A stretch of DNA of 64,000 nt from Membranipora membranacea (GCA_914767715.1 OU612067.1:32522162-32586161); one strand, 5' to 3'. Counted from the stretch's first letter, positions 44,827 to 57,480 are shown. Numbers and translations are program-made. Notes: a model not told the origin generated them from the sequence alone.

Positions 44827-45939
44827 CAATTATATAGATTAAAATATATAGATTATTGCATGAAATATATGCGTTTATTACATACATATATGCAATAAAT
44901 ATATGCATTACAATAAAAAAAGATTACTGCAACATTTGTTTTATTCATCAGTGATATCCTCTAATTTATTCTAAAATTGTTGTTTTTTCCCTTTTTTATT
45001 AACTTTTCAATTACAAAAACAAACAATAAATTTTCACCATTACCTATTCATTCTCTACTTATTAGTAGACACTCAAACAAATATTGTGCCTTGATTAACG
45101 CTAGGGTAGAAGTAGAATGCTGATGATAATAGTTCTTTTACAGTATTTCATAGTGAAAAATAGTTTAGCAATTAAAACCCTAACCCTAATTCTCACAATT
45201 ATTCACTCTCAGTATGTCTTGTGAAACCACAACAGTTGATGTCTATTTTGGATAGTCTGAGACCCTATCTTGTATAATTAGGAGTTGTCCCAGGTAAAGA
45301 AGGAATCCCTTCTGTTCGAGAGAGACATTGGCTTAAATCTGATACACAAAAATTCTAATTCGCACCTGATGATCAGGAGAGAATTGTATCATCTTTAATA
45401 CCACAGACACCACATACACTGAATCCCTGTCACATGAGTTGGCACATATGACGAGTATCCTACTAAAGCCTCTATCCTAGTTCTGATATGCCTAACCTCT
45501 CTTCAAAACTGACACTATGATTCGAGTTTTGTAGAGTAAAACTAAACATTAGGAATTTACACTGGTTTTACAGCCTTCATCTCAAGACTGCTTATTTCAT
45601 ATCCTTATTTCATATCATATATATTGTTGTAACTGTACGTTTGCACATTTAGTAATGGCAATTGTATTATTATAGGGAACAGTTAGCCACGTCTGTAGCC
45701 ACACACAAGTCACCACGTCAGTAAGCTGGTTACTTATAATATTTATCAGTAACTCTAGTCTAACTTTTTGCATTATTGTTTCAGCTGACGCTGGTTTAGT
45801 CATTTATACAATACTATACTATACCGTTCTCAATTTTGAAAATTGATTAATCTGATATTTGTAAGTAATTTTTTGGCGGTAATTTTGTGTAATAACGTTC
45901 CATGTATGTATTATTTATTATGATGCATTATTTTTGCAG
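44827..45939. other. Non-coding stretch (unit 2)
   Basis: Counterpart of 10,736-11,855; nothing further recognised. The ATATATGCA-rich tract near 44,835-44,905 is shorter here. Confidence 0.45.
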
Positions 45940-46063
45940 TTGCACTATGTTGTCTATGAAATGTTTGTCCGTGGTTATATGCATCGTAATGATGATAATG
46001 CTATCCGTGACAATGACTGTAATTACTTTGTTTATTTTCAAAGAGCACAAATACAAACAATAG
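45940..46063 (+). CDS. Candidate terminal TM exon (unit 2)
   Basis: Partner of 11,856-11,979. Same acceptor and stop; the hydrophobic stretch is MLSMKCLSVVICIVMMIMLSV, with the same FKEHKYKQ end. Relative to unit 1 the changes are I to K, I to V, I to M, L to M, I to L and I to T, with no silent change seen. The Lys sits before the core of the helix, so a membrane span remains plausible. Confidence 0.35.
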
Positions 46064-46616
46064 CAGTTATGAACTCAGAAAGAATGTTCTGTTGCTAGTA
46101 GCTATATCCAGATAATTGGTCAGAGTACAACCAGGTACACCAAAATAATGATATGATGAGACGATTTTCGCCTAGTTGAGATCTTGTCAGTGTAGTACAT
46201 ACATTGTGAGGCAGATATCATTGCTCAGTTGTATAACATTAATCAATCACCTTTTATCTTCCCTTTAGATCCATCAAAAATTGAAGCATGGTAATTTTGG
46301 TGATGACAAAAACTATGAAAATGCTTTGAGCAAGTTATGAGCTATGACTAACACTCAGGCATTCAATGTGTAACCATTTCATGTTTGGTGAGTAAATATT
46401 GCAGATAAAAGCGTAAGTCTACAAATAAAGTAAACAGTACTCACGATCTTGCAGAGAAAAGAAACTTGACTCATCTTACTCTCCTTGTTCTTCTTCTGAC
46501 AACCAATAGCACACTTTTATAAGAAATACGATCTATATCAGTTTGTTTCGATGCCAACTCCCCATCAGGTCTGCATCATTCATCATGTTGACTAAATTTG
46601 AAGTTTTGTTTTACAG
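46064..46616. other. Non-coding stretch before CUB exon (unit 2)
   Basis: Counterpart of 11,980-12,879, lacking about 350 bp near 46,408. No gene seen. Confidence 0.45.
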
Positions 46617-47024
46617 ATGAGAACATAGTCACATTTTGTGAGCCAAAGAATATAAAAAACATTGACATCAGCACATCAGGGCATGAGAAAGGAACTCTGA
46701 TCACTCCAAACTATGACAATGATTCCAAGTTTGTAGTGAATGGAAGCTGCAGCCTGCACATCTCTCGGATACCCGCCCATTCTTGGTGTGGCATTAATTT
46801 CACAAGACTTGATCTTATGAATGGAGGTAGATTAATGATACAGTCTGGGGTGAATGGTTACAATGTCGAGATAGGTGATATGACACTCACAAATATGTTC
46901 CACATTCCGACACTGAATTATACCCCAACTACAAATGCAGAATCTAACAGAATAAACTTTCGATTCCTTTCATCCTCAAGAGGTGAAGCTGAGACCTCCA
47001 GTAAAATAGCTCTTATTTATAGAG
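46617..47024 (+). CDS. CUB-like domain exon (unit 2)
   Basis: Partner of 12,880-13,287, with the same boundaries and phase 1-1. It differs from unit 1 by T to N, Q to E and A to T within the first 30 residues and is otherwise identical in nucleotide sequence. CUB features (TPNYDNDS, SWCGINF, GGRLMIQSG, ALIYRG) are kept. The gene it belongs to could extend past the right edge of the window. Confidence 0.65.
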
Positions 47025-48128
47025 GTATGTATATGTAGGTCTCTGTAGATTTCTGCTCCAGTTACTGGCTGTTACAATCTGTCCATGACATCAGATAAGA
47101 TCCAAAAGCTAATCAGCTATCTTTACAACTGCAACCGAGCAGTGCATAGCTATTACCATAAACATATAAATACTCTAGATTGGAAACTACTGGCTTAGAG
47201 CGTCTTCTCTAATTCAGTGACACAACGTCACTGAGCTATTCATTTTTTCACTGTAGCGCATAGGCCAGAATAGGAGTTATGTCCCCATACATGTAATGTA
47301 AGAATAAAACACCCTGTTATTTCTAAATATGACCACTCAAACTTGGTACACCCAATGAATTTTATAGATCATATAGCAATAAAGTATAAAATGTGACCAG
47401 TATATTGTGCAATCAAATATTGTCCGTGCAATAACAACTTACATTATAGCTGCTTCTGGCCTGAAGAATTTGTATGAAAAATGGTGTAAATTTAAGTTTT
47501 TGCTCAGCATTTTCACTTAATTAACTGCATCTGATCTTTTCAAACTGTCAGACATGTAACCGTAAGATGGATAATACTGATTGTCCTTGAGTATGGTTGA
47601 AATTCAAATGTATTTTGTCAACTAAAGGCTTAAAATCTGAGCTCAGAACACTGAGTCTTTGCTCTTTATATCAATTCAGTGATTTTGCATGATAATATTG
47701 TTGGAGATTAGCTACTTCTGGATCAATCTTACTGACATTTTAAACTAGCATAAGCTAGAAATTTTGGTCTTAGATTGACATGGTATTCCTACACATCCCT
47801 CCCTGATACACATGTATCAATCTGTGTAAAAATCAACAAATAATAAGCAGTGGAATATTTCAATAGCGTTGAGGGTTTATAATCTCACATATGACCTAGA
47901 TGTCTAGTGTTTCCCAAACATTTGGTGGGTATTCCTCTTGAGACTTTATTTTTGAAGAAAATTAACTGGCAGAACAACAGGTCTGTTCATCGCACAGGAA
48001 ATAAGATTTGATAAACTACCACAATTAAACTCACCTTTTGAGAATAATCCCCTGGCTTGCGACAGGACATGAAAAGAATATTTGATAGGGATAAGAAATT
48101 GAACTGTTATCATGGATGATTTAAATGC
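47025..48128. other. Non-coding stretch (unit 2)
   Basis: Counterpart of 13,288-14,700 without the MITE. The empty insertion site (TTACATTATAGC) is near 47,440-47,452. Unit 2 has about 35 extra bp near 47,490. No gene recognised. Confidence 0.5.
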
Positions 48129-48130
48129 AG

Positions 48131-48222
48131 CCCAGACTGGCCCAATCAATCCAAAGAAAACTTCAAAAATTAAGCAAGATTCTTATCGATTCAAAAAATG
48201 GCCCAGACTGGCCCAATCAATC
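48131..48222. repeat. 72-bp repeat, shorter allele (unit 2)
   Basis: One full and one partial copy of the unit that has an extra full copy in unit 1 (14,702-14,868). Confidence 0.85.
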
Positions 48223-48330
48223 ACATAAATATTGAGTTTAATGTGCATGCTGTAGAGAAAATAAAAGTGGCAAAAATTGGCCAAATCATTCGGTAATTTA
48301 GTGGCTGTATATTTACCGAGACTTATCCAA

Positions 48331-48777
48331 TCAGACATGGCTGATTATAGGGAGGCGGGTCATTTTGGACCGAATAAGAGTGTTTGCATCCGTTTTCAAA
48401 ACGGCCTCATGATGAGTGCGGATCCTTACATCACGATCGATTATTTCCCTCACAACGCTGCTTGCATGCTCAGCACAACTGAATAATGAGAGATGGCCTG
48501 ACTCTATAATCTTTGATAGACTGTGTAGCCGGGCAAGTTCTGGGAATTTAGGACCCAAACCTGTTTTAAGCAATGATCTGATTACTCTCTCTGACAAAAG
48601 ACACACTCTCTAAAGTGCTTCGGAAGGGGTTTTGAGTCCACCACGTTTCTTAAGTTTGATTAGTGTCGGCATGTCAACTTCCCTCGCTTTGGCCACATCC
48701 TCGACACAAAGGCTACAGCTTAGTTGCATCATTCTGGTTATGAAACCTTCTATCAGAGAAAGAATCATGTACCACAT
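48331..48777 (-). pseudogene. P/THAP9-like transposase C-terminal fragment (unit 2)
   Basis: Partner of 14,974-15,420, interrupted by a TAG near 48,611 where unit 1 has Leu. Residues on both sides (GGLKTPSEA, LLKTGLGPKFPEL) are unchanged. Tentative family call as for unit 1. Confidence 0.45.
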
Positions 48778-49114
48778 TGAGTAATTAATATTATATTTAA
48801 TCTATTTAAATATGTATTTATGTGTTCAACTGGCTAATTGATATTGACCTGTCTGCTCGTAGATCAAGCCTGAATCTCCACTGTTGTTGCAAGCTACTGC
48901 AAAAAAATGTATGGAGTTTTGAAAAGCGCAGTGAATGCACTAAATTAGGGAGGACCCTGTTCATGCTTCAATTAACCAGTAGTTTCCAGTCTAAAATATT
49001 TTTTATGTTTAAGAGATTACCCCACAGCATGAAAACTTTTATTAAAATTTAAATTGCGCATATTAAGTATTAAGTTGTTACCTGAATTACAAAAAAGTGA
49101 TAAGTGAGTTTCTC

Positions 49115-49955
49115 TTACGGTATAAGGCACTTTAGAATTTTGTCAGGTATTTGCAGCCTGCACCCCTTTGAGCAGACCTTATTCTCGATGACGTAGTCTA
49201 ATACGCTCCCCGTACAGCTGTCGATGGCAGTCGTGATGGCTTGTGTGGCACAGAGGCCCATCTTCTTTCTATTGCCAACCCTTGACGAATTGTAGCGGCT
49301 GTCCACTGATATGGCAATCTCCCCCTCCCTCCCCCCGCTCAGGCAACATAGTTTGTTATCATTTAATTTTTCCCCTGCCAGTCTGCTCAGATCTCTGTTA
49401 TTTATGTCTGTCATCTCATTGTCCACAAGCTTGGCCAGCTTCTGGCAGTTGGATTGAGCCAGCGGGGACATGTCAAGTGATGCAAACAGCTGATATGCTC
49501 CGTGCATGCCAAGGCAGCTATCCTGCACGGCATGCCCGAATTGTTTGTTGATAGCTGCCCTCTTCGGCCCCTCCTGCTCTCCTGCGCTGCTTTGTAGAGC
49601 GGATAAACTTTGATAAAGCTGCACCCTTTTGACTCGCATGTTAATGATATGCTGCATATTAGGCCTTTCTTTCTTGTGACGCCCATACCGATGACCCACT
49701 CCTGGCAAGTTTCCAATGTCTTGTGGCCCTTCTGGAAGTCCTGCAGCGCATGCAGCATCATGTCCATGTTGACCACAAAGTTTCCCACACCCTTAGCCTC
49801 ATTGCCGTTATCTGACTGCTCTAATTTTTTGTCTTTGCAGGTTGAGCGAGGCCGAAGAACTCTCATACCAGCATTCTCTCCTCGAGCTGTTCTCGCCACC
49901 AGACGTCTGCAAACAGAAAACCGGCAGATGTCAGTCTACACTCACATATATTTGT

Positions 49956-49988
<33 letters not shown>

Positions 49989-50235
49989 CCTCGTATATGT
50001 GACCACACCCGTTGAGAATGAATAAAATCTGGTCAAAGCCAATAAAACATCAGTTTCATGCGTCAAGTCAAGCTCACCCATTTTTCTCCTCAATGATACG
50101 CCTATATTGACTGCTCTCGAGTCTCACCGTCCTGCGGCTGCATTGTGGGCTAAACACTTGTGTCGCTATTCTATCATCCCCTGGCCGAAATCCCTTAAGT
50201 TTATTTGCGATTTGATTTTTATTTAAACGTGGCAT
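49115..50235 (-). pseudogene. Mutator-like transposase, N-terminal part, broken (unit 2)
   Basis: Exon 1 is 50,078-50,235 with an intact start (MPRLNKNQIANKLKGF, a stretch deleted in unit 1). Exon 2 runs from 49,906 down to 49,115. A one-base loss in a C run near 49,570 shifts the frame; unit 1 is intact at that point, whereas unit 1 is shifted near 16,140 where unit 2 is intact. The conserved ISVDSRYNSSRVG and GSVLDYVIENKVCSKGC blocks remain. The C-terminal catalytic part is missing. Confidence 0.55.
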
Positions 50236-50696
50236 GATTATAGGCAAGCTACCTTGCAGTCGAAACACATTCTTACATATTTTGCGGTATTCTTGGTATT
50301 CTAATGGCTCATGCAACCCACGGTTACCTGTAAATGGGAGTTGCTTGCTCGGGTATCAAGAGCAGGCAACTCCTTATGTGGTAAAGGCAAAATATATACT
50401 GAAACATACATGGTAGAGTCTGCTGTTGACCGCAGTATTACTTTTTTCCAAATAGGTTTCCGAATGAAGGCACGTTGTTACCGAGAGAGCAATTATCAGA
50501 TGGTCATATTTCCAAAACTACTGAAAATAGATGGCTGAAAAAGTAAGCGAATACTCATGGAGTGCCTGTGTCTAAAACATGTCTGGACATGTCTGTAATG
50601 CCCTGATCGTCATAAAATCCCGTTTTCTTGTAGGACACATGCTCTAGCTCACTAGGACAGCATATTTATGTCATTGGCAATCGCCATGCTCACTAT

Positions 50697-51170
50697 TAGG
50701 CAATATACCTGTAATTAGGTGAAGGTCAACTTCTTGCACCCATCCTCCAAAATAAAATGACTAGTATGCTGAAGACAAATCAGGACCCAGGCAAGTTGAT
50801 AGTACTGCAGTCAGTAATATTGAGGCATGTAAATGTTGCCTGTTGTATTTGCAATTGAAATTTTGGTGATTTGAGGTTTTAAATAATTTTAGCAAAATCA
50901 ATTTGGGGCGCTTTATGCAGACAAGTCAGTTGAGGCAAAATTGGCTGGAAAACCTGTAAAAATGCACTTGCTCCGTTTGATTGAGCGCCAAAAAAATTTT
51001 ACAACCGTTTTCCTTTCAATACTCTCAAGTATGTCAGAGCAGAAGCAGACCATCGTTTTGAGTGGTCTGGTTAAAGAATTGAAAGAAGCTGAAGCAGGCT
51101 TTTGGAGGTGAGAAGTCAACATAATTTGCATGTAAAGCAATGGGGAAATAAATAGAGGTGTTGGACCATA
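50697..51170. repeat. Single copy of the 474-bp unit (unit 2), with candidate exon 50,895-51,111
   Basis: Unduplicated counterpart of 17,309-18,254. The + strand frame (ALYADKSVEAKLAGKP to EAEAGFWR, then a GTGAGA donor) is open here too. Confidence 0.7.
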
Positions 51171-52167
51171 GTCACTCACAGTTTATTTTTGCAATATTTA
51201 TTTACTTATTTCTTAGCCTGAAATTTCAATATCTTTGTGCGGATTTATGGGTATGGCACCCTTCATCCATATAATCAATGTATAACAAGAAATGCGGCTA
51301 TGAAAATTAGATTCAACCAATGATACCTTATTAGAATTTTAAATGAAGATATCAATGACAAGACTCATGACACTGCGGATTGTCTACCTAATCACAAAAA
51401 AAAAGAGGACAACTAACACATTTTGAAAAATAGTAACTTGCATAAATCAAAGGGAGGGCATTAACAGGCATTAATGATGGACAAAACTAGAAAGTAGATA
51501 CCCTCAACAGGTCATACATAACAAGATGGCAGATAAAAAAACAGGAGGTCTCCGCCGACAAACACCCAACATGGAGTACCACTCTGCATCTGTTTGTCAT
51601 TTTTCTAAGCTAAAACTTGAGTGTTCATTTATTATGAATTGCATCGTTTAACCTGATTTTACATATTATATTGTTATATTGGCATATCTTATAGGTGCAT
51701 TCATAACTCACTTAACTACAACTCAATCCTCAACACTGCTGCTGCCTGGCATGTAATTTTACAGATCTGTCCCACTCAGTGATATCAATGAACTCCCTCG
51801 AAGAGGGAGTTCATTGGTGATATTTCCTATCACAACTGCATTATTGCTGTCAGATTATTGGGGTCATTATTTTTAACGAGTATTTATTATGTGAGTGTGG
51901 CATGTTTTAGCCTTGATTAACATTTTCAGGATGTGGCCTCTGATATGGCGTTCCAATATACCATTAACATGTGTGAATATTATGTCGTATTTATTCACTG
52001 CTGAAAATTCATAATGGTTTTATCCTTTCCTCATCGCTCAGCTCAGTCAACAAACATTATGATTTACAACGCAGACCAATCAATTTGCTCTCTTACACCA
52101 TAGAAATTTATTTAGCAGCAAGCAGCCTGGACTATGGACTGAAAATGGATGATCAATCCGTCGCTAC
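51171..52167. other. Non-coding stretch with hairpin 51,782-51,823 (unit 2)
   Basis: Counterpart of 18,255-19,248; the hairpin is identical. Nothing else seen. Confidence 0.45.
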
Positions 52168-52307
52168 TACCGTAAAACCTCACCTATAAGTCACCGGACT
52201 TATAAGTGAATCACCCCCCTCAGAAAAAATAAAAATGCTCCAGTTATAAGACACCCCACAGCTATAAGACACCCCACAGCTATAAGACACCGTGTCTTAT
52301 AAGTGAA

Positions 52308-52460
52308 TCATATCAGTAGTTGATGTTTGGAAGCTCTCCATCTTTGAATCAAGCGTCTATTAATGTTCAATTCCCTTGCAGTCTTGTCAAGGTTGTTATT
52401 CTTTTCAACTGTTCTCAATACTTCCAGTTTCTGCTGAATGGTGTATGAGGTTCTCGGCAT
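52308..52460 (-). CDS. Remnant pogo-type HTH, 50 aa (unit 2)
   Basis: Protein identical to 19,389-19,541; the one base difference noticed (in the Leu-Glu codons of KLEVLR) is silent. Same stop. Expression unproven. Confidence 0.6.
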   Translation of the reverse strand: MPRTSYTIQQKLEVLRTVEKNNNLDKTARELNINRRLIQRWRASKHQLLI

Positions 52461-52571
52461 GTTTTCTTTATTTTGAAAGACTGTGAGAGAGATATGATAT
52501 GCTGATTGTTGAAAAGTTTGAATTTAGTGGCACACATTCACTCACTACAAATGAGTAGTTTTGGGGAAAAA

Positions 52572-52643
52572 GCTGCCCTCAGTGAGTTTGAACACACAAC
52601 TTCATGATTACAAGTCGCACACTTTACCACTGAGCTATTCAGC
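52572..52643 (-). ncRNA. tRNA-Thr-like segment (unit 2)
   Basis: Partner of 19,653-19,725, one T shorter in the T loop. A and B boxes are still visible (GCTCAGTGGTAAAG, GTGTTCAAACTC). A tRNA pseudogene or SINE-like insert. Confidence 0.45.
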
Positions 52644-52774
52644 ATCGGTGATTGTAATAGGTTTTAGTCCAAGCTAAATATAAAAATGCTTCAAATGATA
52701 GTCGCGTCTATATGCTACTCTCTTACAGCCGCCTTCACTTATAAATCGCGCGATCTATAGGTGAGGGATAACGG

Positions 52775-53397
52775 TACAAAAAATTAGTTATTACCACCCA
52801 CAATTAAAAGCCTAAGTTGCTAGTCCACAGTGGGCGGGATCAGCTATATAAATTGGCCATAGCGGCCCTTCAACGGGCATCCGAATTCACACTGAGGGAA
52901 AACTCACCCCAGCTATGATTAAGGTAAACAACAAAGAAAGTTTGTAACATCAGGCTGGTCACACTGGGAATTTTCATAGGGAGGTGTGATTTAATGATGT
53001 AGGAAACCTGAATATTGATCACTAGCCCGTAAGTGTAAACGTTTAAATTAACTAGATTTGCATATTATTTTAAGAGAATTTTATTATAATGTCATATTAT
53101 AATCATACAATCAAGATGTAATCATGTCATGTTCTTGTCAAACTTTCCAGATTGACAGTTCTTCCATAATAAGCTGACAAGAGTTTACGACTGAGAGTGC
53201 CCAGACCGTCTGTAAGATTTGATCCAGCTTTTGTCATGCGCAAAATACCCGAATCACCCTTAAAAAGCGGCGGTGAGAAATAACCCTAAGCTGTATTTAG
53301 AGACCTGTCTAGGTTTATTGTCAAACCACTGCTGCCACACAGCCAAATGTGTGCTTATAGAAATCTGTGTCACTCAAAACTAATGTAATGAGGCTGC
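52775..53397. other. Non-coding stretch (unit 2)
   Basis: Counterpart of 19,859-20,479; nothing recognised. Confidence 0.4.
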
Positions 53398-53648
53398 AAT
53401 CTCAGCATTGTCACCTATTGAGCAAATAATTTGCACAAGCTGATTGTCAAAATTAGGGTATGAAATTAATTATCTACCGCATCGGGTGACGTAGTTACCG
53501 TCTTACTAGTGCACACTGTACACGTCATCACAGAGTAAGGATATATCCTTACTCTGTGACGTCATAAGCTGGTGTATAGATTTCATGCCCTGATTTTGCA
53601 GATCAGTTTGCGCAAATTATTTGTTCATTAGGTTACAATTATCAGATT
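53398..53648. mobile_element. Foldback/MITE-like element with 32-bp perfect palindrome (unit 2)
   Basis: Partner of 20,480-20,730. The palindrome at 53,528-53,559 is unchanged, while the arms carry a few substitutions. The adjoining TGACGTCA is kept. Confidence 0.75.
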
Positions 53649-54410
53649 TTAGTCTCGATCTATTATCTTTGAGCTATGCAGAATTCAATGTGCACAAATT
53701 TGCATGAGTGGCAGCAGTAGTTTAAGTCTATGATTCATTTATGGTTACAAATAACATCGTTTGATTATCACAATTTCAAACAAGGCCAGTTTGTAACATA
53801 AATGGAGACCTGAGGTTGCCTGTCAAATATAAAAGTTCCTCAAACAAGCTAAATTGATTATTAACTTTCCTAATAAACCACAAAGTATCCTAAATTTTAC
53901 GATCAGTTTTAACTGCCTATAACTAAAATGTTGAAGCTGCCCGTTTTATGTTACGTTTTTCCTGCGCCTTCGGTGTTTATCTATATAAATGACCTCTTTC
54001 ATCCGCTGTGTGTATATCACCCTGCACCTTTGCTGTTTAGTTGTTATAATCAAGAGTAATTCATAGAAATATTTCTGTATTATCCACACTTGTATTTGCA
54101 CAACCATAGCCTTAGTGCATAATTTATGTGAATTTTATCAATTGATAGAGAAGACCGTTTGACAATCAAACTGAACATCTAGGATGTTCTATAGCACTGT
54201 AACCCAAATCACTTTCCTTTGTTGCCGTCGTCGATCATCATCACTGGCGGGCATATGAGCTTGTAATTTGAACAAATCGGAACACTTTTATTATCACATG
54301 ATCAGCTTAGCTTATATCCTGTTTCACTCTCATTAAGTGTGGTACATGTTAGTCAGGGACTCAGGCTAAATTATTATTACATTATACAGCTTGTGTGCCA
54401 TAGGAAGGTC
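53649..54410. other. Non-coding stretch (unit 2)
   Basis: Counterpart of 20,731-21,487; nothing recognised. Confidence 0.4.
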
Positions 54411-54508
54411 TTTGCCTAGTACAACCTACATGACACATGCTAAGCTTCTTGGGTGTGAGAGTTCTATGTTTATTTTTGCAAATAGTTTTTTTAATTGAAT
54501 GGTACATG

Positions 54509-54556
54509 CCAGTAGCTCTTTTTTTTAATACTTTATTTAATAAAAAGAGCTTCTGG
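54509..54556. repeat. Inverted repeat (unit 2), one mismatch in 15-bp arms
   Basis: Partner of 21,695-21,742; right arm AAAAAGAGCTTCTGG. The preceding 108-bp unit is single here. Confidence 0.8.
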
Positions 54557-55037
54557 CCGTTTGACAGATCATATTAATATCAATAATCAAACCTATAGAC
54601 ATCTTGACATACAGTATTCATGATATTGATATTTTATGGTAATAAATTACTTTATTGTAATACGTTATGAACCTATTATTATTAAATTATTTAATATTTA
54701 TTACTAAATATTGTTGAATTGTTTCAGATCTCAAATAGCAGTCTGTAACATAATTATAGGCCCTAAGTTGTCCGATAGTTATAATAAAATGTCCCCCATC
54801 AATCTCAACTGGCGTTAAGATTACCTAATAAACCACAAAGTGCAACCTTGATCCCTATCCTGCAGCTTACCAGGTTACAATGGCTAATAAATAAAATATT
54901 GAAGCTGCCAGTTTCATGCAACATTCATCCTGTGCCGCTACTATCTGTTTATAAGTTCTTGCGATATTCTACTCCGGTATATAGGTCACATTTACTCTGG
55001 TGCAGACTTACTTTATTTGTGCTCATGTTCATATATG

Positions 55038-55107
55038 AAAGTGTCAGCGGCCTACTGACATAACTTTAAAGTGTCAGAGGCCTACTGACATAAATTTAAA
55101 GTGTCAA
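55038..55107. repeat. 30-bp tandem repeat (unit 2)
   Basis: Partner of 22,224-22,293, with one substitution in the second unit (CAGAGGCC). Confidence 0.8.
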
Positions 55108-55963
55108 GGGGTATTATTTCAATGGATGATGCACTCTTAAGTCTGCATGCATATGATCACAAATTAAATCTATGCTGTAATTCTGATAGCTTGAGTAACT
55201 TTATAACTTCCGTGATTGGAAAAAAAGCAGATAATCTCCATTATCCATAATGAAATATATCAAATATGATAAATTGAAAATTCATAGTTTCACGCTCGCA
55301 CAATCCAGGTGTATGTTCTTCAGTAACATTTATATTCGTTGTGTTTGCTGTAACGCATACTTGCATCAAGGGCACATTTTATAAAAAATCAATTCCTAAT
55401 TCAGTTTTTCTATTCACCTTTGTAAAATTATTAATCCATGTATATTTTGTTCATTTTTAAACAAAAAATAAATCAGTCTACTGGAAACAGATTTTGGTAT
55501 CAATAAATTCCGTGCCAAACTTTACAGCCACAAGTCAACAAGATTGTTCTTACCACCTATAGGTTAGGTAGATTTCAATTAACGCAGATTTTCAGGAAAA
55601 TTGAACTATACATAATCCAAGATGACTGTCAAAAAAGTGCTTTATTTATTGGTGATTGATGCTTTATTCTCTAAGCTAGAGCTAATGTTGAAATATTGAC
55701 AAGAGAATTCAACCTTGCATGGCATATTTATTATAGAAAAATTGCATTTCCACAATATTTTCTGAATTATGACGCTGCGTTAAAATGCTCAATTTTTCTA
55801 ATTAGTTGTACAAAATCGTGATTTAGGTTGCCAGAAATGGCAATGAGTTGATTGGTAGTTTTCTTCTTTTCTTATACAATCAACCCTATATCTAGACTTG
55901 CCAATGCAAGAGCATTTTGAATTTATTACCTGAAGTTTATAAATGAAGTTGCCATAGACCTTT
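55108..55963. other. Non-coding stretch (unit 2)
   Basis: Counterpart of 22,294-23,148; nothing recognised. Confidence 0.4.
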
Positions 55964-56122
55964 TTAAATCCGCTCAGCACATCTCAATACAACCTGTTCA
56001 TCAATTCCTATGGAACATGTTTTGTGACTGTCCTTTTGACCCAAGTTTGTCTGCAGTTGAGATATCAAGATAATTTTACAAATAAATATCAAAATGGAAA
56101 AATAAAAGAAAATGTTGCCCAT
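55964..56122 (-). CDS. Candidate small secreted protein or signal-peptide exon (unit 2)
   Basis: Partner of 23,149-23,307 with identical translation. Same leader, same TCSIGIDEQVVLRC block and same TAA. Identity alone is weak evidence because the whole unit is nearly identical. Confidence 0.25.
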   Translation of the reverse strand: MGNIFFYFSILIFICKIILISQLQTNLGQKDSHKTCSIGIDEQVVLRCAERI

Positions 56123-56130
56123 GGTCCCAC

Positions 56131-57097
56131 CTGCAATAACTGAAAATGTCAAGAATTGTCTAGGCTTGTGTATTAGATAGAAATGGGAATACTATTTCAA
56201 CCAAATGTGTGACCCTAAGGTGTGCACACCAAATCCCTTGTTCGATCGAGTTTATGGCTGTGCGCGCAAAGATATTTTTGGTAACAGCCACCCAACAACT
56301 CATTTGGGTTTGTCTCAAAAATGATTTGCTCCAACATTGTCAGATGACATCCACCGACTGTTACACAATGCTATAGATTTTAAAGGAATCAGACGGTATT
56401 TTTCAGTTTTTACCTGCAATAATTATTGTTTCAGTTTTGTGAGGGCATAAAGATTACAATGATACAGTGCCATGATATATGAATACAGGAAAGTAAAAGT
56501 AACAGTTTAATAACCGTACCCATAAGCCAATTTCGAGTAACCCAAAAACAGATGGTGACAATATTCAACATGCTACACACTTACCAGTCCATCACCGTTT
56601 GTTTTTGTTTATTCTACTAGTAATTACCAGTACGGCAATTGTAGTCCGAGTGCAATCTACTGTCTGACGCGTCACATCTGCCATGTTGCTTATATTATGT
56701 CAAGCACAATGAGATAAGAGAGTTTTGTGTAACACCACAATATTCTACATCTCCTCGTTACTTGAAGTTAAAAGTATGGATCTAACTGTATCTTTATTTC
56801 CTCCATTTTCTTTTGCGTCACAAACTAGATTCGCTCTCGACGTTAATTCCAATTTTTTGTGGCAAAGGGTGTTCTGGTTATCTCAATTGTACACAAACAC
56901 AACTTACAATATTGCTCAAGATGTGAATGTCCCTTGCGTCACAACCCTCTCATAAAAATAATGCTCTTGCCCATTTGGAATCACCATATTATTCCATTTT
57001 TTAAAAATACCACTTTTAGGATAAGTTTCCATAAGTATAGCTTAAAGATTAATGTTTATTAGTGTTGATCTATCAGGATTGATGCTGAACTCCATAC
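56131..57097. other. Non-coding stretch (unit 2)
   Basis: Counterpart of 23,316-24,282; nothing recognised. Confidence 0.4.
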
Positions 57098-57480
57098 CAA
57101 CCAATCGGATTAAAAATTACGAAACAAGCCATGTCCGTGTCTGCTTCCATATCCTCCTAAAACAGCATCACCTAATAATAGCGTCATCTAACCGGAGAAA
57201 AACATGTACTGTGACCTCATTTGTAACCTTGTTTTTTTACCATGAGGATTATGAACACTATTTCGCAATTCAACTGTCAAGATATAGTTATCCAATTGGA
57301 TTAAAAATTACGAAACAAGCCATGTCCGTGTCTGCTTCCATATCCTCCTAAAACAGCATCATCTAATAATAGCTTCATCTAACCGGAGAAAAACATGTGC
57401 TGTGACCTCATTTGTAACCTTGTTTATTTGCCATGAGGATTATGAACACTATTTCGCAATTCAACTGTCAAGATATAGTT
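57098..57480. repeat. 191-bp tandem duplication (unit 2)
   Basis: Partner of 24,283-24,665, both copies retained. Confidence 0.9.

Larger units (their letters stand above)
52170..52774 (-). mobile_element. pogo-like non-autonomous DNA transposon (unit 2)
   Basis: Same site and structure as 19,251-19,856: TA flanks, CCGTAAAACC terminus, internal 18-bp repeat, HTH frame and tRNA-like segment (52,572-52,643). Confidence 0.8.
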
